A DNA stretch of 64,000 nucleotides from Rhinopithecus roxellana. Its lineage: Eukaryota > Chordata > Mammalia > Primates > Cercopithecidae. The notes under the pieces were generated by a model. That model was not told the origin of the DNA, searched no databases, and saw only the letters and a program-made list of their open reading frames with translations. The stretch covers positions 62,001 to 126,000 of the forward strand of contig NW_022141556.1 of the NCBI RefSeq assembly GCF_007565055.1. Reading direction: 5' to 3'. Both the position numbers and the translations under genes were made by a program. Shown here piece by piece: positions 46,284 to 59,400 of this stretch. The stretch's first letter is position 1; every line of letters begins with the position of its first letter.

Positions 46284-47099
46284 AAGCTTTCTGAGAGATT
46301 GCTTTCTGATGTGTGACTTCATCTCATCGAGTTACGCCAGTGTTTTTTGGAGCCGTTTCCTAGGACTGTTTCCGTGGATTCGGAGAAGTGATATTTCAGA
46401 TGGCTTTGAAGAATAGAAAGAGAAAAGAAATCTCCTCCAATAAGAAGCGGAGTCAAGCTTTCTGAGAAACTGCTTTGTGATATGTGAGTTCATTTCACAG
46501 TGTAACATCACCGTTTCTCGGGGGAGTTTCCTAGCACTCATTTTGAGGAATCTCAGATGTGATGTCTTGGATATCGTTGAATCGCATGGTGAATAAGGAA
46601 CTATCCTCAGAGAAACCTGCAGGGAAGCCTTCTCAGAAACTTCTTTGTTGTGGGTGAATTCAGCCCACAGACTGAGAAGCTTGCTAGCAGAGTTTTCGCA
46701 GAATCTGCAATAGGACACACGGTGGCGCTCCGTGACCACAAATAACCTCGTCTTACTAAAGTAAGAAGCTTTCTGAGAAACCGCTTTGTTATGTGTGAAT
46801 TCAACGCACTAAGTTACAGCTGTATTTCTTGGGGCCGTGGCCTAGCCCTATTTGTGTGGAATCTGAGAACAGATATTCCGAATCCCTTGATAAACAGTGG
46901 GGCCAATGGAAATATCTTCCAATAAAAATGAGAAAGAAGATTTCTGAGAAACTTCTTTCTGATCTGTGAATTCATCTCACAGAGTTACAACTTAGGCCTC
47001 ATGAAGCAGTTTGCTACCTGACTTTTCGTGGAATCTGCAAAGAGAGTCCATTGGGGCCCACTGTGAAAAAGGAAATATGCTCACATAATAACTAGAGAG
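46284..47099 (+). repeat. E-F-G-H-I cassette
   Basis: Starts at 46284 (E), 46455 (F), 46625 (G), 46766 (H) and 46938 (I). I is about 162 bp because the GGATATTTGG segment is missing at about 47041 (GCAAAGAGAGTCC). Confidence 0.9.
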
Positions 47100-50000
47100 A
47101 AGCTTTCTGAGAGATTGCTTTCTGATGTGTGACTTCATCACACAGAGTTCCACCATTCCCTTCTTGGAACAGTTTGCTAGCACTCTTTTCGTGGAATCTC
47201 GAAAGTGATTTTTGGGAGCCCTTAGGGGCCCATGGTGAAAAAGGAAATATCCCTACATAACAACTAGAGAGAAGCTTTCTGAGAGATTGCTTTCTGATGT
47301 GTGACTTCATCACACAGAGTTCCACTCTTCCCTTCTTGGAACAGTTTGCTAACACTGTTGTTGTGGATTCTGCAAAGGTATATTTGGGAGCTCTTTGAAG
47401 GCTATGGTGAAAAAGGAAATATCCTCACATAATAACCAAAGAGAAGCTTTCTGAGAAACTGCATTGCCATGTGTGAATGCACCTCACAGAGTTACACGTT
47501 TCTCGTCAGTGATCAGTTTGTTAACACAGTTTTCTGGAAATCTTCAATTAGATACTTCATAGCGCAATGAACCTTACGGTGACAAAGGAAATATCCACAG
47601 AGGAAAACTGGAAATAAGCTTTCTTAGAAACCTCTTGGTGATGTGTGAATACATCTCACAGGGTTACATTTACGTTTCGTGGAGCAGTCCATTAACACTG
47701 TCTTTGAGCAACCTGAGAAGGGCTTCCTTGGATCGCATTGAGGCCTACGCTGATGAAGGAAATTTCAACCGTTCAAAACGTGAAAGAAGCTTTCTGAGAA
47801 ACTTCTTTCTGATCTGTGAGTTCATCTCACAGACTTATAACTTAGACCTCAGGAAGCAGTTTGCTAACACTCTTTTCTTGGAATCTGGAAAGTGATATTT
47901 GGGAGCCCATAGGGGCCCACGGTGAAAAAGGAAGTATCCTCACATAATAACTAAAGAGAAACTTTCTGAGAAACTGCATTGCCATGTGTGAATGCACCTC
48001 ACAGAGTTACACGTTTCTCTTCAGTGATCAGTTTGTTAACACAGTTATCTGGAAATCTGCAATTAGATACTTCATAGCAGAATGAACCATACGGTGACAA
48101 AGGAAATATCCAAGAGGAAAACTGGAAAGAAGCTTTCTTAGAAACTTCTTGGTGATGTGTGAATTCATCTCACAGAGTTACAATTATGTTTCGTGGAGCT
48201 GTCCATTAACACTGTCTTTGAGCAACCTGAGAACGGCTTCCTTGGATAGCATTGAGGCCTACGCTGAAGAAGGAAATTTCAACCGTTCAAAACGTGAAAG
48301 AAGCTTTCTGAGAAACTTCTTTCTGATCTGTGAGTTCATCTCACAGACTTATAACTTAGACTTCAGGAAGCAGTTTGCTAACACTCTTTTCGTGGAATCT
48401 GGAAAGTGATATTTGGGAGCCCATAGGGGCCCATGGTGAAAAAGGTAATATCACTACATAATAACTAGAGAGAAGCTTCCTGAGAGATTGCTGTCTGATG
48501 TGTGACTTCATCACACAGAGTTCCACTGTTCCCTTCTTGGAACAGTTTGCTAACACTGTTGTTGTGGATTCTGCAAAGGTATATTTGGGAGATCTTTGAG
48601 AGCTATGGTGAAAAAGGAAATATCCTCACATAATAACCAAAGAGAAGCTTTCTGAGAAACTGCATTGCCATGTGTGAATGCACCTCACAGAGTTACACGT
48701 TTCTCTTCAGTGATCAGTGTGTTAACACAGTTTTCTGAAGAACTTCAATTAGATACTTCATAGCGCAATGAACCTTACGGTGACAAAGGAAATATCCACA
48801 GAGGAAAAGTGGAAAGAAGCTTTCTTAGAAACTTCTTGGTGATGTGTGAATTCATCTCACAGGTTTACATTTACGTTTCGTAGGAGCAGTCCATTAACAC
48901 TGTCTTTGAGCAACCTGAGAACGGCTTCCTTGGATCGCATTGAGTCCTCCGCTGCTGAAGGAAATTTCAACCGTTCAAAACGTGAAAGAAGCTTTCTGAG
49001 AAACTTCTTTCTGATCTGAGAGTTCATCTCACAGACTTATAACTTAGACTTCAGGAAGCAGTTTGCTAACACTCTTTTCGTGGAATCTGGAAAGTGATAT
49101 TTGGGAGCACATAGGGGGCCATGGTGAAAAAGGAAATATCCCTACATAACAACTAGGGAGAAGCTTTCTGAGAGATTGCTTTCTGATGTGTGACTTCATC
49201 ACACAGATTCCACCCTTCCCTTCCTGGAACAGTTTGCTAACACTGTTGTTTGGATTCTGCAAAGGTATATTTGGGAGCTCTTTGAGGGCTATGGGGAAAA
49301 AGGAAATATCCTCACATAATAACTAAAGAGAAGCTTTCTGAGAAACTGCATTGCCATGTGTGAATGCACCTCACAGATTTACACGTTTCTCTTCAGTGAT
49401 CAGTTTGTTAACACAGTTTTCTGGAAATCTGCAATTAGATACTTCATAGCGCAATGAACCTTACGGTGACAAAGGAGATATCCACAGAGGAAAACTGGAA
49501 AGAAGCTTTGTTAGAAACTTCTTGGTGATGTGTGAATTCATCTCACAGAGTTACATTTATGTTTCGTGGAGCAGTCCATTAACACTGTCTTTGAGCAACC
49601 TGAGAACGGCTTCCTTGTATCGCATTGAATCCTCCGCTGTGCTGAGGGAAATTTCAACCGTTGAAAACGTGAAAGAAGCTTTCTGAGAAACTTCTTTCTG
49701 ATCTGTGAGTTCATCTCACAGACTTATAACTTAGACTTCAGGAAGCAGTTTGCTAACACTCTTTTCGTGGAATCTGGAAAGTGATATTTGGGAGCCCATA
49801 GGGGCTCATGGTGAAAAAGGAAATATCCCTACATAACAACTAGAGAGAAGTTTTCTGAGAGATTGCTTTCTGATGTGTGACTTCATCACACAGAGTTCCA
49901 CCATTCCCTTCTTGGAACAGTTTGCTAACACTGTTGTTTGGATTCTGCAAAGGTATATTAGGGAGCCTTTTGAGGGCTATGGGGAAAAAGGAAATATCCT

Positions 50001-52247
50001 CACATAATAACTAAAGAGAAGCTTTCTGAGAAACTGCATAGCCATGTGTGAATGCACCTCACAGAGTTACACGTTTCTCTTCAGTGATCAGTTTGTTAAC
50101 ACAGTTTTCTGGAAATCTGCAATTAGATACTTCATAGCGCAATGAACCTTACGGTGACATAGGAAATATCCACAGATGAAAACCAGAAAGAAGCTTTCTT
50201 AGAAACTTCTTGGTGATGTGTGAATTCATCTCACAGAGTTACACTTATGTTTCGTGGAGCAGTCCATTAACACTGTCTTTGAGCAACCTGAGAAGGGCTT
50301 CCTTGGATCGCATTGAGGCCTACGCTGATGAAGGAAATTTCAAGCGTTCAAAACGTGAAGAAGCTCTCTGAGAAACTTGTTTCTGATCTGTGAGTTCATC
50401 TCACAGACTTATAACTTTGACTTCAGGAAGCAGTTTTCTAACACTCTTTTCGTGGAATCTGGAAAGTGATATTTGGGAGCCCATAGGGGCCCATGGTGAA
50501 AAAGGACGTATCCTCACATAATAACTAAAGAGAAGCTTTCTGGGAAACTGCATTGCCATGTGTGAATGCACCTCCCAGAGTTACACGTTTCTCTTCAGTG
50601 ATCAGTTTGTTAACACAGTTTTCTGGAAATCTGCAATTAAATACTTCAAAGCGCAATGAACCTTACGGTGACAAAGGAAATATCCACAGAGGAAAACTGG
50701 AAAGAAGCTTTCTTAGAAACTTCTTGGTGACGTGTGAATTCATCTCACAGAGTTACATTTATGTTTCGTGGAGCAGTCCATTAACACTGTCTTTGAGCAA
50801 CCAGAGAACAGCTTCCTTCAATCGCATTGAGTCCTCCGCTGCTGAAGGAAATTTCAACCGTTCAAAACGTGAAAGAAGCTTTCTGAGAAACTTCTTTCTA
50901 ATCTGTGAGTTCATCTCACAGACTTATAACTTAGACTTCAGGAAGTAGTTTGCTAACACTCTTTTCGTGGAATCTGGAAAGTGATATTTGGGAGCCCTTA
51001 GGGGCCCATGGTGAAAAAGGAAATATCCCTACATAACAACTAGACAGAAGCTTTCTCAGAGATTGCGTTCTGGTGTGTGCCTTCATCTCACAGAGTTCCA
51101 CCCTTCCCTTCTTGGAACAGTTTGCTAACACTGTTGTTTGGATTCTGCAACGGTATATTTGGGAGCTCTTTGAGGGCTATGGGGAAAAAGGAAATATCGT
51201 CACATAATAACTAAAGAGAAGCTTTCTGAGAAACTGCATTGCCATGTGTGAATGCACCTCACAGAGTTACACGTTTCTCTTCAGTGATCAGTTTGTTAAC
51301 ACAGTTTTCTGGAAATCTGCAATTAGATACTTCATAGCGCAATGAACCTTACGGTGACATAGGAAATATCCACAGATGAAAACCAGAAAGAAGCTTTCTT
51401 AGAAACTTCTTGGTGATGTGTGAATTCATCTCACAGAGTTACACTTATGTTTCGTGGAGCAGTCCATTAACACTGTCTTTGAGCAACCTGAGAAGGGCTT
51501 CCTTGGATCGCATTGAGGCCTACGCTGATGAAGGAAATTTCAAGCGTTCAAAACGTGAAGAAGCTCTCTGAGAAACTTGTTTCTGATCTGTGAGTTCATC
51601 TCACAGACTTATAACTTAGACTTCAGGAAGCAGTTTGCTAGCACTCTTTTCGTGGAATCTGGAAAGTGATATTTGGGAGCCCATAGGGGCCCATGGTGAA
51701 AAAGGACGTATCCTCACATAATAACTAAAGAGAAGCTTTCTGGGAAACTGCATTGCCATGTGTGAATGCACCTCCCAGAGTTACACGTTTCTCTTCAGTG
51801 ATCAGTTTGTTAACACAGTTTTCTGGAAATCTGCAATTAGATACTTCAAAGCGCAATGAACCTTACGGTGACAAAGGAAATATCCACAGAGGAAAACTGG
51901 AAAGAAGCTTTCTTAGAAACTTCTTGGTGACGTGTGAATTCATCTCACAGAGTTACATTTATGTTTCGTGGAGCAGTCCATTAACACTGTCTTTGAGCAA
52001 CCAGAGAACAGCTTCCTTCAATCGCATTGAGTCCTCCGCTGCTGAAGGAAATTTCAACCGTTCAAAACGTGAAAGAAGCTTTCTGAGAAACTTCTTTCTG
52101 ATCTGTGAGTTCATCTCACAGACTTATAACTTAGACTTCAGGAAGCAGTTTTATAACACTCTTTTCGTGGAATCTGGAAAGTGATATTTGGGAGCCCATA
52201 GGGGCCCATGGTGAAAAAGGAAATATCCCTACATAACAACTAGAGAG
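47100..52247 (+). repeat. Tract: X-D then 3,4,4,4,3,4,3,3
   Basis: Thirty monomers. X starts at 47100 and D at 47272. Units start at 47444, 47959, 48645, 49331, 50019, 50533, 51219 and 51733. Several B monomers carry the GAGTCCTCCGCTGCTGAAGG variant. A 3-bp gain at about 49639 (GCTGTGCTGAGG) is private. The end is a fresh 1200-bp duplication. Confidence 0.85.
50019..52247 (+). repeat. 1200-bp tandem duplication (ABC+ABCD)
   Basis: The seven-monomer block at 50019-51218 is repeated from 51219 at an offset of exactly 1200, until the second copy is cut by cassette E at 52248. Both carry AAGCGTTC, GAAGAAGCTCTCTG, AACTTGTTTCTG, AAAGGACGTATCC and CTTTCTGGGAAACTGC. Differences are single bases, such as TAAATACTTCAAAG/TAGATACTTCAAAG. 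Confidence 0.9.
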
Positions 52248-53072
52248 AAGCTTTCTGAGAGATTGCTTTCTGATGTGTGACTTCATCTCATCGAGTTACG
52301 CCAGTGTTTCTTGGAGCCGTTTCCTAGGACTGTTTCCGTGGATTCGGAGAAGTGATATTTCAGATGGCTTTGAAGAATAGAAAGAGGAAAGTAATATCCT
52401 CCAAGAAAAAGCGGAGTCAAGCTTTCTGGGAAACTGCTTTGTGATATGTGAATTCATTTCACAGTGTTACATCACCCTTTCTCGGGGAAGTTTCCTAGCA
52501 CTCATTTTGAGGAATCTCAGATGTGATGTCTTCGATATCGTTGAATCGCATGGTGAATAAGGAACTATCCTCAGAGAAACCTGCAGAGAAGCCTTCTCAG
52601 AAGCTTCTTTGTTGCGGGTGAATTCAGCCCACAGACTGAGAAGCTTGCTAGCAGAGTTTTCCCAGAATCTGCCATAGGACACACGGTGGCGCTCCGAGAC
52701 CACAAATAACCTCGTCTTACTAAAGTAAGAAGCTTTCTGAGAAACCGCTTTGTGATGTGTGAATTCAACTCAGTAAGTTTCAGCTGTATTTCGTGGGGCC
52801 GTGGCCTAGCCCTATTTGTGTGGAATCTGAGAACAGATATTCCGGATCCCTTGGAAAACAATGGGGCCAATGGAAATATCTTCCAATAAAAATGAGAAAG
52901 AAGTTTTCTGAGAAACTTCTTTGTGATCTGTGAATTCATCTCACAGAGTTACAACTTAGGCCTCAAGAAGCAGTTTGCTACCTGACTTTTCGTGAAATCT
53001 GCAAAGGGATATTTGGGAGTCCATTGGGACCCATTGTGAAAAAGGAAATATCCTCACATAATAACTCGAGAG
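52248..53072 (+). repeat. E-F-G-H-I cassette
   Basis: Starts at 52248 (E), 52419 (F), 52589 (G), 52730 (H) and 52901 (I). From 52701 it is the paralogue of the left window edge. Confidence 0.9.
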
Positions 53073-55643
53073 AAGCTTTCTGAGAGATTGCTTTCTGATG
53101 TGTCTTCATCACACAGAATTCCACACTTCCCTTCTTGGAACAGTTTGCTAACACTCTTTTCGTGGAATCTAGAAAGTGATATTTGGGAGCCCATAGGGGC
53201 CCATGGTGAAAAACGAAATATCCCTACATAATAACTAGTGAGAAGCTTTCTGAGAGATTGCTGTCTGATGTGTGACTTCATCACACAGAGTTCCACTGTT
53301 CCCTTCTTGGAACAGTTTGCTAACACTGTTGTTTGGATTCTGCAAAGGTATATTTGGGAGCTCTTTGAGGGCTATGGGGAAAAAGGAAATATCGCAACAT
53401 AATAACGAAAGAGAAGCTTTCTGAGAAACTGAATTGCCATGTGTGAATGCACCTCAGAGAGTTACACGTTTGTCTTCAGTGATCAGTCAGTCAACATAGT
53501 TTTCTGGAAATCTGCAATTAGATACTTCATAGCACAATGTACCTTACGGTGACATAGGAAATATCCACAGATGAAAACAAGAAAGAAGCTTTCTTAGAAA
53601 CTTCTTGGTGATGTTTGAATTCATCTCACAGAGTTACACTTATGTGTCGTGGAGCAGTCCATGAACACTGTCTTTGAGCAACCTGAGAAGGGCTTCCTTG
53701 GATCGCATTGAGGCCTACGCTGATGAAGGAAATTTCAACCGTTCAAAACGTGAAAGAAGCTTTCTGAAAAACTTCTTTGTGAACTGTGAGTTCATCTCAC
53801 AGACTTATAGCTTAGACTTCAGGAAGCAGTTTTCTAACACTCTTTTCGTGGAATCTGGAAAGTGATATTTGGGAGCCCATAGGGGCCCATGGTGAAAAAG
53901 GAAGTATCCTCACATAATAACTAAAGAGAAGCTTTCTGAGAAACTGCATTGCCATGTGTGAATGCACCTCCCAGAGTTACACGTTTCTCTTCAGTGATCA
54001 GTCTGTCAACACAGTTTTCTGGAAATCTGCAAATAGATACTTCATAGCACAATGAACCTTACGGTGACATAGGAAATATCCACAGATGAATACATGAAAG
54101 AAGCTTTCTTAGAAACTTCTTGGTGATGTGTGAATTCATCTCACAGAGTTACATTTATGTTTCGTGGAGCAGTCCTTAACACTGTCTTTGAGCAACCAGA
54201 GAACAGCTTCCTTCAATCGCATTGAGTCCTCCGCTGCTGAAGGAAATTTCAACCGTTCAAAACGTGAAAGAAGCTTTCTGAGAAACTTCTTTCTAATCTG
54301 TGAGTTCATCTCACAGACTTATAACTTAGACTTCAGGAAGTAGTTTGCTAACACTCTTTTCGTGGAATCTGGAAAGTGATATTTGGGAGCCCATAGGGGC
54401 CCATGGTGAAAAAGGAAATATCCCTACATAACAACTAGAGAGAAGCTTTCTGAGAGATTGCTTTCTAATGTGTGCCTTCGTCACACAGAGTTCCACCCTT
54501 CCCTTCTTGGAACAGTTTGCTAACACTGTTGTTTGGATTCTGCAAAGGTATATTTGGGAGCTCTTTGAGGGCTATGGGGAAAAAGGAAATATCGTCACCT
54601 AATAACTAAAGAGAAGCTTTCTGAGAACCTGCATTGCCATGTGTGAATGCATCTCAGAGAGTTACACGTTTGTCTTCAGTGATCAGTCTGTCAACACAGT
54701 TTTCTGGAAATCTGCCATTAGATACTTCACAGCGCAATGAACCTTACGGTGACAAAGGAAATATCCACAGAGGAAAACTGGAAAGAAGCTTTCTTAGAAA
54801 CTTCTTGGTGATGTGTGAATTCATCTCACAGAGTTACATTTATGTTTCGTAGAGCAGTCCATTAACACTGTCTTTGAGCAACCTGAGAACGGCTTCCTTG
54901 GAATGCAATGTGGCCTATGCTGATGAAGGACATTTCAACCGTTCAAAACGTGAAAGAAGCTTTCTGAGAAACTTCTTTCTGATCTGTGAGTTCATCTCAG
55001 AGACTTATAACTTAGACTTCAGGAAGCAGTTTGCTAACACTCTTTTCGTGGAATCTGGAAAGTGATATTTGGGAGCCCATAGGGGCCCATGGTGAAAAAG
55101 GAAGAATCCTCACATAATAACTAAAGAGAAGCTTTCTGAGAAACTGCATTGCCATGTGTGAATGCACCTCACAGAGTTACACGTTTCTCTTCAGTGATCA
55201 GTTTGTTAACACAGTTTTCTGGAAATCTGCAATTAGATACTTCACAGCGCAATGAACCTTACGGTGACAAAGGAAATATCCACAGAGGGAAACTGGAAAG
55301 AAGCTTTCTTAGAAACTTCTTGGTGATGTGTGAATTCATCTCACAGAGTTACATTTATGTTTCGTAGAGTAGTCCATTAGCACTGTCTTTGAGCAACCTG
55401 AGAACGGCTTCCTTGGATCGCATTGAGGCCTACGCTGATGAAGGAAATTTCAACCGTTCAAAACGTGAAAGAAGCTTTCTGAGAAACTTCTTTCTGATCT
55501 GTGAGTTCATCTCACAGACTTATAAATTAGACTTCAGGAAGCAGTTTGCTAACACTCTGTTCGTGGAATCTGGAAAGTGATATTTGGGAGCCCATAGGGG
55601 CCCATGGTGAAAAAGGAAATATCCCTACATAACAACTAGAGAG
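53073..55643 (+). repeat. Tract: X-D then 3,4,3,3
   Basis: X at 53073 and D at 53243, with units at 53414, 53929, 54614 and 55129. It parallels 373-2427 plus one extra trimer. The B/C at 54195-54344 carries the CCAGAGAACAGCTTCCTTCA type found at 50800-50949 instead of the type at the matching place in duplicate A. Confidence 0.85.
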
Positions 55644-56468
55644 AAGCTTTCTGAGAGATTGCTTTCTGATGTGTGACTTCATCTCATCGAGTTACGCCAG
55701 TGTTTCTTGGAGCCATTTCCTAGGACTGTTTCCGTGGATTCGGAGAAGTGATATTTCAGATGGCTTTGAAGAATAGAAAGAGAAAAGTAATATCCTCCAA
55801 GAAAAAGAGGAGTCAAGTTTTCTGGGAAACTGCTTTGTGATATGTGAATTCATTTCACAGTGTTACATCACCCTTTCTCGGGGGAGTTTCCTAGCACTCA
55901 TTTTGAGGAATCTCAGATGTGATGTCTTCGATATCGTTGAATCGCATGGTGAATAAGGAACTATCCTCAGAGAAACCTGCAGAGAAGCCTTCTCAGAAGC
56001 TTCTTTGTTGTGGGTGAATTCAGCCCACAGACTGAGAAGCTTGCTAGCAGAGTTTTCCCAGAATCTGCAATAAGACACACGGTGGCGCGCCGAGACCGCA
56101 AATAACCTCGTCTTACTAAAGTAAGAAGCTTTCTGAGAAACCGCTTTGTGATGTGTGAATTCAACTCAGTAAGTTTCAGCTGTATTTCGTGGGGCCGTGG
56201 CCTAGCCCTATTTGTGTGGAATCTGAGAACAGATATTCCGGATCCCTTGGAAAACAATGGGGCCAATGGAAATATCTTCCAATAAAAATGAGAAAGAAGT
56301 TTTCTGAGAAACTTCTTTGTGATCTGTGAATTCATCTCACAGAGTTACAACTTAGGCCTCATGAAGCAGTTTGCTACCTGACTTTTCGTGGAATCTGCAA
56401 AGGGATATTTGGGAGTCCATTGGGGCCCATTGTGAAAAAGGAAATATCCTCACATAATAACTCGAGAG
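55644..56468 (+). repeat. E-F-G-H-I cassette
   Basis: Starts at 55644 (E), 55815 (F), 55985 (G), 56126 (H) and 56297 (I). F begins AAGTTTTCTGGG, so its HindIII site is lost. This cassette has no counterpart in duplicate A. Confidence 0.9.
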
Positions 56469-59400
56469 AAGCTTTCTGAGAGATTGCTTTCTGATGTGTC
56501 TTCATCACGCAGAGTTCCACACTTCCCTTCTTGGAACAGTTTGCTAACACTCTTTTCATGGAATCTGGAAAGTGATATTTGGGAGCCCATAGGGGCCCAT
56601 GGTGAAAAACGAAATATCCCTACATAATAACTAGAGAGAAGCTTTCTGAGAGATTGCTGTCTGATGTGTGACTTCATCACACAGAGTTCCACTGTACCCT
56701 TCTTGGAACAGTTTGCTAACACTGTTGTTTGGATTCTGCAAATGTATATTTGGGACCTCTTTGAGGGCTATGGGGAAAAAGGAAATATCGTCACCTAATA
56801 ACTAAAGAGAAGCTTTCTGAGAAACTGCATTGCCATGTGTGAATGCATCTCAGAGAGTTACACGTTTGTCTTCAGTGATCAGTCTGTCAACATAGTTTTC
56901 TGGAAATCTGCAATTAGATACTTCATAGCACAATGAAACTTACGGTGACATAGGAAATATCCACAGATGAAAACAAGAAAGAAGCTTTCTTAGAAACTTC
57001 TTGGTGATGTGTGAATTCATCTCACAGAGTTACACTTATGGTTCGTTGAGCAGTCCATTAACACTGTCTTTGAGCCACCTGTGAAGGGCTTCCTTGGATC
57101 GCATTGAGGCCTATGCTGATGAAGGAAATTTAAACCGTTCAAAACGTGAAAGTAGCTTTCTGAGAAACTTCTTTCTGATCTGTGAGTTCATGTCACAGAC
57201 TTATATCTTAGACTTCAGGAAGCAGTTTGCTAACACTCTTTTCGTGGAATCTGGAAAGTGATATTTGGGAGCCCATAGGGGCAAATGGTGAAAAAGGAAG
57301 TATCCTCACATAATAACTAAAGAGAAGCTTTCTGAGAAACTGCATTGCCATGTGTGAATGCACCTCACAGAGTTACACGTTTCTCTTCAGTGATCATTTT
57401 GTTAACACAGTTTTCTGGAAATCTGCAATTAGATACTTCATAGCAGAATGAACCTTACGGTGGCAAAGGAAATATCCACAGAGCAAAACTGGAAAGAAGC
57501 TTTCTTAGAAACTTCTTGGTGATGTGTGAATTCATCTCACAGAGTTACATTTATGTTTCGTGGAGCAGTCCATTAACACTGTCCTTGAGCAAACTGAGAA
57601 GGGCTTCCTTGGATCGCATTGAGGCCTACACTGATGAAGGAAATTTCAACCGTTCAAAACGTGAAAGAAGCTTTCTGAGAAACTCCTTTCTGATCTGAGA
57701 GTTCATCTCACAGACTTATAACTTAGATTCAGGAAGCAGTTTGCTAACACTCTTTTCGTGGAATCTGGAAAGTGATATTTGGGAGCCCATAGGGGCCCAT
57801 GGTGAAAAAGGAAATATCCCTACTTAACAATTAGGGAGAAGCTTTCTGAGAGATTGCTTTCTGATGTGTGACTTCATCACTCAGAGTTCCACCCTTCTCT
57901 TCTTGGAACAGTTTGCTAACACTGTTGTTTGGATTCTGCAAAGGTATATTTGGGAGCTCTTTGAGGGCTATGGGGAAAAAGGAAATATCCTCACATAATA
58001 ACTAAAGAGAAGCATTCTGAGAAACTGCATTGCCATGTGTGAATGCACCTCACAGAGTTACACGTTTCTCTTCACTGATCAGTCTGTCAACACAGTTTTC
58101 TGGAAATCTGCAAATAGATACTTCATAGCACAATGAACCTTACGGTGACATAGGAAATATCCACAGATGAAAACATGAAAGAAGCTTTCTTAGAAACTTC
58201 TTGGTGATGTGTGAATTCATCTCACAGAGTTACACTTATGTTTCATGGAGCAGTCCATTAACACTGTCTTTGAGCAACCTGAGAAGGGCTTCCTTGGATC
58301 GCATTGAAGCCTACGCTGATGAAGGAAATTTCAAGCGTTCAAAACGTGAAAGAAGCTTTCTGAGAAACTTCTTTCTGATCTGAGAGTTCATCTCACAGAC
58401 TTATAACTTAGACTTCAGGAAGCAGTTTGCTAACACTCTTTTCGTGGAATCTGGAAAGTGATATTTGGGAGCCCATAGGGGCCCATGGTGAAAAAGGAAA
58501 TATCCCTACATAACAACTAGGGAGAAGCTTTCTGAGAGATTGCTTTCTGATGTGTGACTTCATCACTCAGAGTTCCACCCTTCTCTTCTTGGAACAGTTT
58601 GCTAACACTGTTGTTTGGATTCTGCAAAGGTATATTTGGGAGCTCTTTGAGGGCTATGGGGAAAAAGGAAATATCCTCACATAATAACTAAAGAGAAGCT
58701 TTCTGAGAAACTGCATTGCCATGTGTGAATGCACCTCACAGAGTTACACGTTTCTCTTCAGTGATCAGTCTCTCAACACAGTTTTCTGGAAATCTGCATA
58801 TAGATACTTCATAGCACAATGAACCTTACGGTGACATAGGAAATATCCACAGATGAAAACATGAAAGAAGCTTTCTTCGAAACTTCTTGGTGATGTGTGA
58901 ATTCATCTCACAGAGTTACACTTATGTTTCATGGAGCAGTCCATTAACACTGTCTTTGAGCAACCTGAGAAGGGCTTCCTTGGATCGCATTGAGGCCTAC
59001 GCTGATGAAGGAAATTTCAAGCGTTCAAAACGTGAAAGAAGCTTTCTGAGAAACTTCTTTCTGATCTGAGAGTTCATCTCACAGACTTATAACTTAGACT
59101 TCAGGAAGCAGTTTGCTAACACTCTTTTCGTGGAATCTGGAAAGTGATATTTGGGAGCCCATAGGGGCCCATGGTGAAAAAGGAAATATCCCTACATAAC
59201 AACTAGGGAGAAGCTTTCTGAGAGATTGCTTTCTGATGTGTGACTTCATCACACAGAGTTCCACCCTTCTCTTCTTGGAACAGTTTGCTAACACTGTTGT
59301 TTGGATTCTGCAAAGGTATATTTGGGAGCTCTTTGAGGGCTATGGGGAAAAAGGAAATATCCTCACATAATAACTAAAGAGAAGCTTTCTGAGAAACTGC

